44,109 nt of DNA from Candidatus Nitrosopumilus sp. (GCA_029864805.1 JAOTSS010000008.1:1-44109), one strand, 5' to 3'; positions 7,641-15,718 are shown, counted from the first letter of the stretch. Translations and numbers: made by a program. The notes: a model not told the origin generated them from the letters alone.

Positions 7641-8666
7641 TTAGATGGAAATTTTTTCTGCAATTTTTTTGGTTTCTTTACTTACTAATTTGAGGTATGC
7701 GTCTTTGGTTTCTTCAGAGGCAGTCTCATCCACTATTATTTTTAATGCTTCAAGATCTTTTTGATTTTTAACTGCATCAAAAACGTCTCCAGCCATAGAA
7801 GAAAGGTCTATTTTTTGGGGTTTAATTATGTTGGACAATATTTCAGCAGTTTCGTTAACAGATTCAAAGTCCTCATATCCTTTAGAGGGTTTACCATTTA
7901 CCATAAATACATAATAAGAGAATTTAGAAAATTCTTCATCAGGATTTTGTATTTTTATTAATCTGTTATCATTACTGAGAATATAGTTTTTCATAATTTG
8001 CTTTTTTTCTGATGGCTCCTTTATTTTTGGAATTACAACAAACCTTCCACTTTGTATCCAATCTCTATACGGACGATTAAGAGCAAATGAAACGGGTTCA
8101 CTTTGAAGAATAGCCTTAGGACTGAAAAATACTGAAAAAAGTAGTTCTACTGCTTGACTAACAAGATGTTTGTCTTTAGCTGCGTTTACTACAGGAGTGA
8201 TAAAGGTTGGTAAATTAGCTGCTCCTGCGACTAGAGGAATTGCATTTTCAAGTAATGTCTTGACGACTTTTTTACCTCCCTTCAATTGGTGTACATCCAT
8301 TGCTTTGGTAGTAAAATCAATATCTTGTCCAAGATAGGATTTTGTATAGTAAACTAATCTATGTCCATAATTTTGAGGATCAAAATTTTCAATTTTAACA
8401 TAAGATTTTTGTTTTAGGGGACAATTTTCATCAAAATATGATACAATTTCAGGTGCTTTATTACGAGAACTTTTTGGTTTTAAAAAATGTGAAATCATAA
8501 GTGCGTCAGTTTTTCGTTCTAGATCTTTTCCGTTAAGGTAAAAATACAGATAACTTATAGATAGAGGGTTCCCAATTTTAATTGGAGTGTATTTTTTCGA
8601 TGGTGGTCTTTCTACTTGTTGTTTAGGACTTTTAAGTCCACCATTAACACTAAGAAACAGACCCAC
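7641..8666 (-). CDS. unknown conserved-looking protein (341 aa)
   Basis: Start chosen at the GTG at 8666, which lies about 26 nt after a strong TATA-like box (8688-8700); a TTG at 8675 would add three residues. The N-terminus is weakly hydrophobic (VGLFLSVNGG) but not a clear signal peptide. The middle (about 135-190) has a hydrophobic, Ala-rich stretch (LLENAIPLVAGAANLPTFIT) and the C-terminal 80 residues are helical and charged. No motif was recognised. It heads a same-strand row with an S41 peptidase and a patatin-like lipase, with gaps of about 170 nt, suggesting separate promoters but a shared theme. Confidence 0.6.
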   Translation of the reverse strand: MGLFLSVNGGLKSPKQQVERPPSKKYTPIKIGNPLSISYLYFYLNGKDLERKTDALMISHFLKPKSSRNKAPEIVSYFDENCPLKQKSYVKIENFDPQNYGHRLVYYTKSYLGQDIDFTTKAMDVHQLKGGKKVVKTLLENAIPLVAGAANLPTFITPVVNAAKDKHLVSQAVELLFSVFFSPKAILQSEPVSFALNRPYRDWIQSGRFVVIPKIKEPSEKKQIMKNYILSNDNRLIKIQNPDEEFSKFSYYVFMVNGKPSKGYEDFESVNETAEILSNIIKPQKIDLSSMAGDVFDAVKNQKDLEALKIIVDETASEETKDAYLKLVSKETKKIAEKISI

Positions 8667-8841
8667 ACAAATCAATCTACTAGAAGATATTTAAATTTAA
8701 AATTTGACTCGGATTATTCTATCTCAATCTACATAACAGTTTGATTATAGTATTCAAAGAATTGTTCACCAGGTCTCTTACTTTTTTCATTTCCTCTTTG
8801 AGTTTTTTAATAGTTATTACATAGAACATGGGAAAATAACT

Positions 8842-10794
8842 TTATTTCAAATTAAATTTTCTTTTGGCAACAATCTTGTTTCTTTTCAAACCAACAATCT
8901 CAAGTAGATTTACACTGTCAGACAAAACAGGAATACTTAGAGTATTTACACCATCAGATACATTTTCAGAAAGCATAGGTTGACCGTCAATATATACATC
9001 AATGCGAGAAATATTGAGTATTGTCAATTCTATTTCTAAAGCATCAGGTTGATCATAAAATACAACATCAAGTTGTCTTTTAGGCATAGTTGCAAGAATT
9101 CTTGAAGATTCTTTTATCAAATCAACATTGCCTTCCAACAGATCTTTGCGAGTCATGTTATACAGATAATCAGGGGTAACTCCAAGATCCTCTACAGGAG
9201 TTCCAGCATTTTCTCCAGTACGTACATTTCTTCGAATAGAAACACGCATGTTTGAACCATTAGGTAATTTTTGGAATTGATATCTGGTTCCTTTTAGCGC
9301 ATCGCGTAATTGCTCATAATTCCAAACGTTAGCACCACCAGCTCCAGTATTTGCATCTATTCCTATCACAGGTCCTATGTTGTGATCTTGGAAACTTGTA
9401 GCAAAGATATCAGTTGCGCTATAACACAAGGCATTTGTGATTAAAACTACAGGACCGTGATAATGTTGACCAGCATAATTAGTATTTTCAGGAGGAGTAA
9501 GAGGAATACCTTGGGAAAATATTGCCCCAATACTAACTGCACGAGATAAGGAATCTTGCCAAGGTTTTGCATATTCATAGTTTCGGGAGATTTCTAATGT
9601 CACAGGAGAGCTTACAAATTGGAATGGTTGTGGAACGATATTGTCAGGAGTTAAAAATTGGAGTAACATCTCAGAAGCCCATACAAAACCCCCACCATTT
9701 CCCCTAACATCAAGAATAAGTCCGTCCTTTGGCATCTGCATTAATAATCTAAGGAATTCATCCACAAATTCTAACGGACCATCTTCGATGGAAAATGTAA
9801 AGATACGAATATATCCAATCTTATCAGAAATTTTTTTTGCATAAAAAGCATTAGGAAAAATACTTTCTAATCCTTGAGCATGTTTTGCCTTTTCTTTAAC
9901 AGATTTTATTTTTGACATACGTTTTTCTATTTCAAAGAATTTTTTTGGAGCAAATACAATTTTTTTCACATTATGGATTTGATCTGCAAGAAAATCAACA
10001 CCCAAAACATCAGAATATTTTCCTAATGCTATGTTGGAGTGATTTGCAGTACCTGTATTATCAGGAGCATACGCCATCCAGTTTTCGTCAAATTCAAACT
10101 GATCACCTGAGAGAGTTTTGTAGACAATAGTAACCCATTCTTCATCAGGAGGCAACATCATAGACATGGGTCTCATAGTCATAGTTTCCAAACCACGCGC
10201 AAAACGTGCAGCAAGATTACTTCCTGCATAACGATCAGCATTGATTTCAACAGCACGCTCCATTGGCACGCCATTCCAATAAACAATTTCACTCCCAGGT
10301 TTGAATGAAGATGGAAGTGTTTCAGAGAAAATTTTTGTTACAATGAATTTGCGTTTATTGTTTTTAATGTAGGATTCAATTTCAAAAGGAAGTAATGCAA
10401 CATGATCTGAAAATGGTTTTGGCAAAACATAATTTGTATGAAGATCTCTTAATGAATTAAAAATGTCAAGCATTTCCTTGTGAAATTCAAGTTCAGGATC
10501 CATATCTTTAGTATTAGTTTCAGATAGACGATGACGTAACAATTTAAGTTTTTGAACAGGATCTATTGCATGCATTGCTTTTTTGAGAGGAAGGTGAACA
10601 TAAACATCATCTAAGAGTGTCAATGCATTTTCAACAATTTTTTTTCTATCTGCAAGACTTAGTTTTCCAGTTGTGGATAGAAAAGAAGGTAATGGTTTTA
10701 GCTCTCCTAATTGATGTTGTGCGTAATTAGATAGATATTTTGAAAATTTTGGAGTGTGACGTTTTTTTGTAGATGACTTCACACTTTGAGTCAT
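8842..10794 (-). CDS. S41-family serine peptidase
   Basis: A 650-aa protein. DLHTNY at 118-123 matches the DxHTxY element of S41 peptidases; a PDZ-like stretch follows (GSEIVYWNGVPMERA); GYIRIFTF and DGLILDVRGNGGG (about 365-377) are core TSPc motifs; Ser459 in ALCYSATDIF is the expected nucleophile. The Lys of the C-terminal processing proteases (GKG after Ser) is replaced by GAGG, so a Ser/His arrangement with His119, as in tricorn-type members, is more likely. The last 85 residues form a beta domain. There is no signal peptide, so an intracellular protease is inferred. The substrate is unknown. Confidence 0.8.
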   Translation of the reverse strand: MTQSVKSSTKKRHTPKFSKYLSNYAQHQLGELKPLPSFLSTTGKLSLADRKKIVENALTLLDDVYVHLPLKKAMHAIDPVQKLKLLRHRLSETNTKDMDPELEFHKEMLDIFNSLRDLHTNYVLPKPFSDHVALLPFEIESYIKNNKRKFIVTKIFSETLPSSFKPGSEIVYWNGVPMERAVEINADRYAGSNLAARFARGLETMTMRPMSMMLPPDEEWVTIVYKTLSGDQFEFDENWMAYAPDNTGTANHSNIALGKYSDVLGVDFLADQIHNVKKIVFAPKKFFEIEKRMSKIKSVKEKAKHAQGLESIFPNAFYAKKISDKIGYIRIFTFSIEDGPLEFVDEFLRLLMQMPKDGLILDVRGNGGGFVWASEMLLQFLTPDNIVPQPFQFVSSPVTLEISRNYEYAKPWQDSLSRAVSIGAIFSQGIPLTPPENTNYAGQHYHGPVVLITNALCYSATDIFATSFQDHNIGPVIGIDANTGAGGANVWNYEQLRDALKGTRYQFQKLPNGSNMRVSIRRNVRTGENAGTPVEDLGVTPDYLYNMTRKDLLEGNVDLIKESSRILATMPKRQLDVVFYDQPDALEIELTILNISRIDVYIDGQPMLSENVSDGVNTLSIPVLSDSVNLLEIVGLKRNKIVAKRKFNLK

Positions 10795-10965
10795 ATCATA
10801 AGTTATGAGTTATAGAATATAACATTTGTTGGATCAAACAAAGAAAATAGCAGGTATTTTAACTATGTCAAAAGATCATTAAATACGCTACATGTATGCA
10901 ACTATAACGAAATTATACATGCATATCTAAAAACAAGGATGGACATAGTTGAATATTGTTTGAAT

Positions 10966-12303
10966 TTATGTCACAGTAACTGTTGCGGTATTGTGGTAAT
11001 TCTCTCCTTCCTCAATTAACCTGTTTATAGATTCTGTAGTAAAATCAGCCCACTTGTTAGCAATGTCATTTGGATCATCTTTGCGTTCTATTGTTTTTAT
11101 CATCTTTATATCAAATCTACCCTGCAATAGATCATCATATGTCCTAGGATTGTTTGAACGTTTCTTGCTTTTTGCAAGAGTAGTGGGAAAGAGTTTCCAC
11201 TCTTCATTAAGCTCTTGTTTTTTATTATTTTGATCACTAATTGCGTCAATGGCACGTCTAACCAAATCCTCCAATTTTTTGACCATATCGACATAGTCTG
11301 TAATGATTAACGCCACCTTTTGATCATATTGCGTCTTGTCAGCATATGTGATGTCGTTCTTTCTATCCTTGATTCTATCGTAATCCGAAGGAGTAGGCTG
11401 ATGCTCTTCTGAAGGCCATACATTAATCACGTAGACTTCTAGATCTGGAACCTTATTCTCTTTGTTGCCGCTAACATTTTTCCAATAATTTCTGTGAGCC
11501 TGCAAAAGTTCTCGTAACGGAGTATTGCTCAGCATGCCCCCATCCCATAATTTTCGGCCTTGTATTTTCTCATATTCAAAAAATACAGGAAATGTTGCGC
11601 TTGCCATTACATGTTCGGCTTTTATGCCATCGGGATGTGTTATGGTATGTGTCTGAGATCTACCGTATATTGATTTGTCAGTATAATTATCAAAAGTTAC
11701 AACTGAACTGTCTTCAACATCTACACTGACAACTAGAAGTCGTGGGTGTGTGGTGTCTATTGGAATAGGGAATTTAACATATTCTTCATCATGACTGTCT
11801 TTATGCCCTAAACTCTCCTTTAGTCTCTCGTTACTGTAAAGATGCCATGTATTAAGCGGCACATTTGACCGCCACTCAAAATAAGGAAGATAGTCATGAA
11901 ATTTGTTATCTACAATAATCATTGGAAAAGAGAATACATTTTCTATTCCATTGTAGAAAAAGTGCTTGGTAGAATAGTATCTCCTTGCAGCCTCACCTAA
12001 CCCACGCCAGTATGATCCTACAATTGGCGGAGTGGGTGTTGACAAATGTTTCCAAAACTCTTCAAGCTTCAAGTCAGAATATTTCCAAGTCTTTTTTTCT
12101 TTAAAATGATTCACAAGTATTGCGGCGTTTATCGTACCAGCAGAAGTACCTGCAACAATATCAAACATATTTTTTTCCCAGTTTGGGTCTTGCTCTTTGA
12201 TTTCTTTGTATAACTTCTTGAATACACCAGCTTCGTATGCGCCAAGTGCTACCCCGCCTTGCAGAACAAGTGCCCTTTGTTTGTCTGGTATGTTGTTTAC
12301 CAC
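10966..12303 (-). CDS. patatin-like phospholipase
   Basis: A 445-aa protein with all three patatin motifs: glycine-rich oxyanion loop QGGVALG at 15-21, nucleophile elbow GTSAG at 52-56 (Ser54), and catalytic Asp254 in WDGGMLSN. Patatins are Ser-Asp dyad lipid acyl hydrolases. No signal peptide is present; residues after about 330 are helical and charged. Cytosolic attack on membrane lipids is the usual role, and such enzymes are effectors in several defence systems, but no nucleotide cyclase accompanies this one. Archaeal ether lipids would resist ester hydrolysis, so the substrate is open. Same strand as the S41 gene downstream. Confidence 0.85.
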   Translation of the reverse strand: MVNNIPDKQRALVLQGGVALGAYEAGVFKKLYKEIKEQDPNWEKNMFDIVAGTSAGTINAAILVNHFKEKKTWKYSDLKLEEFWKHLSTPTPPIVGSYWRGLGEAARRYYSTKHFFYNGIENVFSFPMIIVDNKFHDYLPYFEWRSNVPLNTWHLYSNERLKESLGHKDSHDEEYVKFPIPIDTTHPRLLVVSVDVEDSSVVTFDNYTDKSIYGRSQTHTITHPDGIKAEHVMASATFPVFFEYEKIQGRKLWDGGMLSNTPLRELLQAHRNYWKNVSGNKENKVPDLEVYVINVWPSEEHQPTPSDYDRIKDRKNDITYADKTQYDQKVALIITDYVDMVKKLEDLVRRAIDAISDQNNKKQELNEEWKLFPTTLAKSKKRSNNPRTYDDLLQGRFDIKMIKTIERKDDPNDIANKWADFTTESINRLIEEGENYHNTATVTVT

Positions 12304-12692
12304 TAAATAGATGATTGGTGTAAGCTTGTTTTAAATAATTTGATCAAAAAATAACTTTCTCATTCAATAATCATTAATTTTTCTCTTTAACAGATGTAGA
12401 AGATAGATATCCAGACAAATATACTGCCATCAGTCTTCTAACCATTTCCATATTTCTGTTGCTTTTGGTTCTAGTTTGGTTACATTAAAGGGATTTACAG
12501 TTTTAGTTTGACGCCCCAATACTCTAGAGGAGAATTGCCACTTGGTTTAAGTCTCTAAATTCTATCGTAGTGTTGAATTATCGGTTTGACTTCAAATCCA
12601 GGTACTGCATTCAACTTTCAGTTCAAATCACTATGAAAATTTTCAACATGATTTTAAATGATTCCAATTTGGATTTATGGCAAATAATGACC
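12304..12692. other. intergenic stretch: membrane-protein fragment and repeat copy 2
   Basis: A plus frame after a TAA at about 12378 reads DVEDRYPDKYTAISLLTIS followed by a hydrophobic helix and stop at 12486-12488; it has no start codon and looks like the tail of a lost membrane protein. The second copy of the dispersed repeat (12521-12635) follows. The 72-codon open frame from 12570 is not supported. Confidence 0.4.
12521..12635 (+). repeat. dispersed direct repeat, copy 2
   Basis: Matches 3477-3594 as described there, with two single-base deletions relative to copy 1. Confidence 0.7.
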
Positions 12693-12866
12693 TTAACTTT
12701 TAGGAATATTGTTTACAATATATTGAGAATTTGTGATCAATGTTTGTGCATCTTTATTGGCTTTTTCAACTTTTGTCATATTAATTGAAAAATCAGGAGG
12801 TAAATCATAATCACATCTTTGTCGATTTTTTCTTAAATTGAATAAGTTAGTTGCATAATCTTTCAT
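12693..12866 (-). pseudogene. HEPN-like C-terminal fragment (57 aa)
   Basis: From ATG at 12866 (GAGGT three nt upstream) the product starts MKDYATNLFNLRKNRQRCDY and continues DLPPDFSINMTKVEKANKDA. The LRxxRxxxDYD pattern followed by an acidic linker and a helix resembles the end of HEPN-family proteins of the UPF0332 type. The frame stays open upstream to 12944 without a start, over the integrase tail, so the first half of the domain is missing or displaced. A relic is likeliest; a short functional protein cannot be excluded. Confidence 0.4.
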
Positions 12867-12895
12867 CTTACCTCTAAGTTTGAATAATTCAGTAA

Positions 12896-13099
12896 TTACA
12901 ATTTGATGGTCTTTTCCCTCTTCATTAAATATTCCAAAGCTTGATCACGTCTGGCATTCTCATCAGCCTGTTGTTGTCTGATTTCTTCGAGTTGTATCTT
13001 AGATGCTTTTTCCAATTCAGACAACTTTTCAAGTATTGACTCTTTTTCATTTTTTTCTTTCTCTTCTCTAGCCAAAGCAGTTTCTAGATCAAGGGTTTT
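12896..13099 (-). pseudogene. frameshifted coiled-coil tail of the integrase
   Basis: Directly after the integrase's zinc ribbon (CGKPL) the -1 frame continues LDLETALAREEKEKNEKES and a Glu/Lys coiled coil to TAA at 12896. Archaeal integrases of this group usually run CGxPLDLxTAxxxE into such a helix, so the tail once belonged to the same protein. One base appears lost near the run aaaaccc (13093-13098). No good start codon serves it alone. Confidence 0.6.
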
Positions 13100-14199
13100 C
13101 CACACTTTGAACAAATTCTTGAATCATAAGAATTAGGAAGTTCACAAATTTTGCAAATCTTAGGCTTGTTAATCAAATCTTTCTGTGTAGAATTTGACAT
13201 CCCATAGTGTCTGAAGATTGCCTCTTCGACATCTGAATTCATCATGTGCTCATATCTGCCTGGCATCTTTGAGCCTGATGACCATCCATACCTCTTCTTT
13301 TGCAGAGATTCAGTAAGAAACATGCCCGTTTTTGTAGCACCTGTGTGTCTGAAAAGATTTGGCCAAACTCTTTTGTGAATTCCTGCAACGTCACAAATTC
13401 TTTGAAGCCTCTTTCTCATGGCATGATATGACCAAAACTCTCCAAATTTTTTCTCATCCATTGCAATCCATAATGGTGCTTCAGGATCAGAATTGTTTGG
13501 ATGTTTGTCAAAATATGATGCCAAGTCTGGTACACATTCTATTACTCTGACTGGTCTTGGACCTGTCTTGCCATCAACCACAATGATTGCTCCTTTATCA
13601 TCAAACTTTACATGTTTAATTTGACGACTCAGTATTTCTCCTGGTCTGCAAGCTAAATCTGAAAATGCGTGTACAAAGGCTCTGTCTCTGAGATTTCCAC
13701 CACATGCTTTGAGCAGTGAATTTTTTTCAGCTTCAGTTATCAACATATCTGCAGTAAGTGTCTCTCTTGGTTTTTTGATTCTGTTCCGTTTGGTTTCAAG
13801 TGGATCTCCCACTGATTTCTGGTCTCTTGAATCAAACTTTAGCCATCTATAGAAATTCTTTAGGATTTTTTTGTGATCTGAAGTTGTGTTTGTCTCCTGA
13901 CCATCTCTGCTGAATTTTTTATTAAAATTAAAAACCAATTCTTCAATGTCTTCCTTGCCTATCTCATTCCATTCCTTTTTTAACAATCTGGAAAGACTAA
14001 GTAATGTTGATAAAATCTTTGAGCGTCTTGCATTAGATAATGACTCATTTACTAAAACCCTGTCAAATTTTTTGATTAATCTAAAATTGCTTTCAGACAA
14101 GTCTTTTTGTATCAACGCAAAGGTTCGAGTAATAATCCTGTCATAATTGTATAATTTGATCGCAGTCTGTTTTGAACCTGAAATCTGCTGTTTTGACAT
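13084..14199 (-). CDS. tyrosine recombinase (element integrase)
   Basis: A 371-aa protein: N-terminal SAM-like helices (about 15-125), then a catalytic domain with Arg185 (DLACRPGEIL), Lys211 (VDGKTG), Arg284/His285 (NLFRHTGAT, the first box-II His being Asn281), Trp306 and the nucleophile Tyr316 (MPGRYEHM). Residues 349-366 form a CxxC...CxxC zinc ribbon. It cuts and rejoins DNA at the tRNA-Glu att site 45 nt away. The frame ends at TAG just after the ribbon, while a coiled-coil tail continues in the -1 frame, so the C-terminus is shortened. The catalytic core is complete. Confidence 0.92.
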   Translation of the reverse strand: MSKQQISGSKQTAIKLYNYDRIITRTFALIQKDLSESNFRLIKKFDRVLVNESLSNARRSKILSTLLSLSRLLKKEWNEIGKEDIEELVFNFNKKFSRDGQETNTTSDHKKILKNFYRWLKFDSRDQKSVGDPLETKRNRIKKPRETLTADMLITEAEKNSLLKACGGNLRDRAFVHAFSDLACRPGEILSRQIKHVKFDDKGAIIVVDGKTGPRPVRVIECVPDLASYFDKHPNNSDPEAPLWIAMDEKKFGEFWSYHAMRKRLQRICDVAGIHKRVWPNLFRHTGATKTGMFLTESLQKKRYGWSSGSKMPGRYEHMMNSDVEEAIFRHYGMSNSTQKDLINKPKICKICELPNSYDSRICSKCGKPLI

Positions 14200-14231
14200 T
14201 CAGTATATAATAGAACAAGGAGGGTATTAAA

Positions 14232-14261
14232 CCAAAAGTGTAATGCTCCCATCGGGATTTG
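14232..14261. repeat. right attachment site (within tRNA-Glu)
   Basis: The partner of 137-166. Bases 14244-14261 belong to the tRNA, and 14232-14243 are the 12 bases after its 3' end. Confidence 0.9.
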
Positions 14262-14318
14262 AACCCGAGTCTTTGGCTTGAGAAGCCAAAATGCTTAACC
14301 GGACTACACTATAGGAGC
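14244..14318 (-). tRNA. tRNA-Glu (anticodon CTC)
   Basis: A 75-nt cloverleaf: acceptor strands GCTCCTA and TGGGAGC pair over seven positions (one G-T), anticodon stem TTGGC/GCCAA with loop TTCTCAA gives anticodon CTC, and T arm TCGGG-TTCAAAT-CCCGA is perfect. Discriminator A; CCA not encoded. No intron. It decodes GAG. Its 3' 18 nt are the integration target of the element. Confidence 0.95.
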
Positions 14319-14429
14319 TTGATAAAAAGCAAACCCAATCTCAATTTAAAGGAAATGTTTTGACTTTGCATGAATTTGTAAAATTTTGTGAGTTGATTCC
14401 TTTATAGAAAAACCAAATGTGTCTAATTT

Positions 14430-15302
14430 ATGAATATTGAGAAATTCATTGCAGAACATGAATTGACAATGTTTCCAGTTGGCTTAGGAGGTTGTAGAAT
14501 ATTTGAGATAAATGATGATTCATGTGACTATGATGTTTTCGTTTTTGATAATAGCTCAGGACAAGAGATTCTAAAGTTTGAAAATGAGATTATTATGATT
14601 CATCATGCATCCTTGTCTGAAACTGACTCAAAACAACTATTGAAATATGATAAACTGAAAATTATCCAAGATAAATCTTGGGATCTTAGGATGTTTTTAT
14701 CAAAAATTGATAAAAAACGTATGTTACTTTATTCTGATTTTGCCAAAAATTCTTTGATTGAATCAATATTTTGTTGTCAAAAAACTATAGAGTCAATCAA
14801 GTCCTCTGATGTATTTGGTTCTTGTTGGCAAAAATGTGCCGTGTTTTATTTGGCAGATGCAATCTCTTCTCTAAACTATCAGCAAATCCGTCCTTCTCAC
14901 ATGCTTGACCTTCTACGAAAGTTAGAAAAAAATCAAATCAATGAACATATCTCTACTGTTACTCAAACTGTGGGAATTGAGAGAGCTACTCATTCATTAC
15001 TTGAAAGAATGCTAAAATCCACCATTGGTTTTTCTGATTTAACTGAAAAAAACAATCATTCTCAAATAATTCAACAAAAATACAATTTCTTTGTAAACAA
15101 TTCGATGCTTTCTGACTGTTATTTCTATTTGGGCTGGATAAACAAAGAAAATTTCATAAAAATTAAGGAGACCCTGAATAGAGAACAGGATCTTATTCAT
15201 ATTCTAAAGATTGCCTTTGATGTTGAAGCTGATATGAATCTAGTCGAACAACAAGCATATGCTATAGAGAAATCATGTAATGCCATACTTGGAATTCTTT
15301 GA
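14430..15302 (+). CDS. possible nucleotidyltransferase-fold protein
   Basis: A 290-aa protein. Residues 18-39 carry GLGGCRIF followed by DDSCDYDVFVF, which resembles the G[GS]...DxD core of the nucleotidyltransferase (Pol-beta-like) fold, with Asp33 and Asp35 as metal ligands. The rest is helical, as in the helical partner domains of such enzymes. No known subfamily is recognised. It lies outside the element, upstream of the tRNA on the opposite strand, and so is chromosomal. The call rests on a single motif. Confidence 0.4.
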   Translation: MNIEKFIAEHELTMFPVGLGGCRIFEINDDSCDYDVFVFDNSSGQEILKFENEIIMIHHASLSETDSKQLLKYDKLKIIQDKSWDLRMFLSKIDKKRMLLYSDFAKNSLIESIFCCQKTIESIKSSDVFGSCWQKCAVFYLADAISSLNYQQIRPSHMLDLLRKLEKNQINEHISTVTQTVGIERATHSLLERMLKSTIGFSDLTEKNNHSQIIQQKYNFFVNNSMLSDCYFYLGWINKENFIKIKETLNREQDLIHILKIAFDVEADMNLVEQQAYAIEKSCNAILGIL

Positions 15303-15336
15303 AGGGGAGTAACTTTACCTTTCTTTTGTACTAACC

Positions 15337-15346
15337 TTTTAAAATA
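15337..15346 (+). promoter_or_regulatory. TATA-like box for the Cys-rich gene
   Basis: ttttaaaata, centred about 25 nt before the ATG at 15367, consistent with a leaderless transcript. Confidence 0.5.
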
Positions 15347-15366
15347 AGTAAAATTACTGGTTTACC

Positions 15367-15510
15367 ATGGTAGATCAAGCATGTGGATGCGAAGCTGATA
15401 GCGGCGATCCAGAATATGAATGCGATTGTGCAATGCAAGGTCATTGTATTTGCAGTCACGATTGTAAATGCTCAACTAGCGTTTGCAAAGAAGCTGTCGG
15501 ACAAATGTAA
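15367..15510 (+). CDS. Cys-rich metallothionein-like protein (47 aa)
   Basis: Starts MVDQACGCEADSGDPEYECD and continues CAMQGHCICSHDCKCSTSVC: nine cysteines and two histidines in 47 residues, eight of the Cys in CxC pairs. That density and the CxC spacing are typical of metallothioneins and other metal-storing or metal-transfer peptides. It has its own TATA-like box and is followed by a stem-loop and T-rich run. Copper or zinc buffering would suit an ammonia oxidiser with many copper enzymes, but the metal is inferred. It is not one of the classical, alignable metallothionein families as far as I can see. Confidence 0.65.
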   Translation: MVDQACGCEADSGDPEYECDCAMQGHCICSHDCKCSTSVCKEAVGQM

Positions 15511-15546
15511 CTCGACAGTGTCTTAAAATCTATTTTTTATTTTTTA
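15494..15546 (+). terminator. stem-loop and T-rich terminator
   Basis: Six-base inverted repeat ctgtcg (15494-15499) and cgacag (15513-15518) spanning the stop codon, then T-rich DNA at 15531-15546. It also serves the convergent gene ending at 15548 on the other strand. Confidence 0.4.
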
Positions 15547-15547
15547 A

Positions 15548-15718
15548 TTAACCTTCTTCTTCTTCTTCAAAGCCCCAAGATTTAACTAATTCTTTTTGGA
15601 ACTTATCTGCTTGTTTTTCATCTAATCCAAATCCACAGTTTTTGTGTGTTGGAACAACTGTCATACCATCTAGTTTGAATTCTACTTCAAACAAGTGTAC
15701 TTTGGAGCATTCACACAT
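15548..15718 (-). CDS. small Cys/His protein (56 aa)
   Basis: From ATG at 15718: MCECSKVHLFEVEFKLDGMT, then VVPTHKNCGFGLDEKQAD, a helix, and a tail of five Glu plus Gly. The frame is open 15 codons further up (KYRGKCTEIPE) but without ATG/GTG/TTG, so the start is uncertain. Three Cys and two His suggest a metal site. It is convergent with the metallothionein-like gene, 37 nt away. Function not recognised. Confidence 0.5.
   Translation of the reverse strand: MCECSKVHLFEVEFKLDGMTVVPTHKNCGFGLDEKQADKFQKELVKSWGFEEEEEG

Larger units (their letters stand above)
137..14261. mobile_element. integrated element in the 3' end of tRNA-Glu(CTC)
   Basis: A 14.1-kb integrated element bounded by a perfect 30-bp direct repeat (137-166 and 14232-14261). 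The right copy covers the last 18 nt of tRNA-Glu plus 12 nt beyond it; the left copy is the displaced tRNA end. A tyrosine recombinase gene lies 45 nt inside the right att. Site-specific insertion into tRNA 3' ends, with the tRNA restored by the incoming copy, is the established mode for such integrases. The integrase is not split by the att site, so it is not SSV-type. No replication or capsid genes were recognised. Cargo is proteases, a phospholipase, a Fic-fold protein and tiny zinc proteins, with several relics, so an old or partly degraded element is inferred. Confidence 0.88.

Noticed and set aside
10870..10930. Alternating catgtatgca / tatacatgca motifs as an operator between the S41 and patatin genes
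   Set aside because: The halves do not pair cleanly as an inverted repeat, and this kind of A/T-rich sequence is common here.
12570..12788. 72-codon open frame on the plus strand
   Set aside because: Overlaps repeat copy 2 and the HEPN-like fragment on the other strand; the peptide looks like random translation.
13084..13110. Programmed -1 frameshift in the integrase
   Set aside because: The run aaaaccc is not a canonical slippery heptamer in the right phase and no obvious downstream structure was seen; a single-base loss is simpler.
10966..15302. Patatin-like lipase plus a nucleotidyltransferase-like protein as a CBASS defence system
   Set aside because: The nucleotidyltransferase-like gene lies on the other side of the tRNA, outside the element and on the opposite strand, and lacks clear CD-NTase features.
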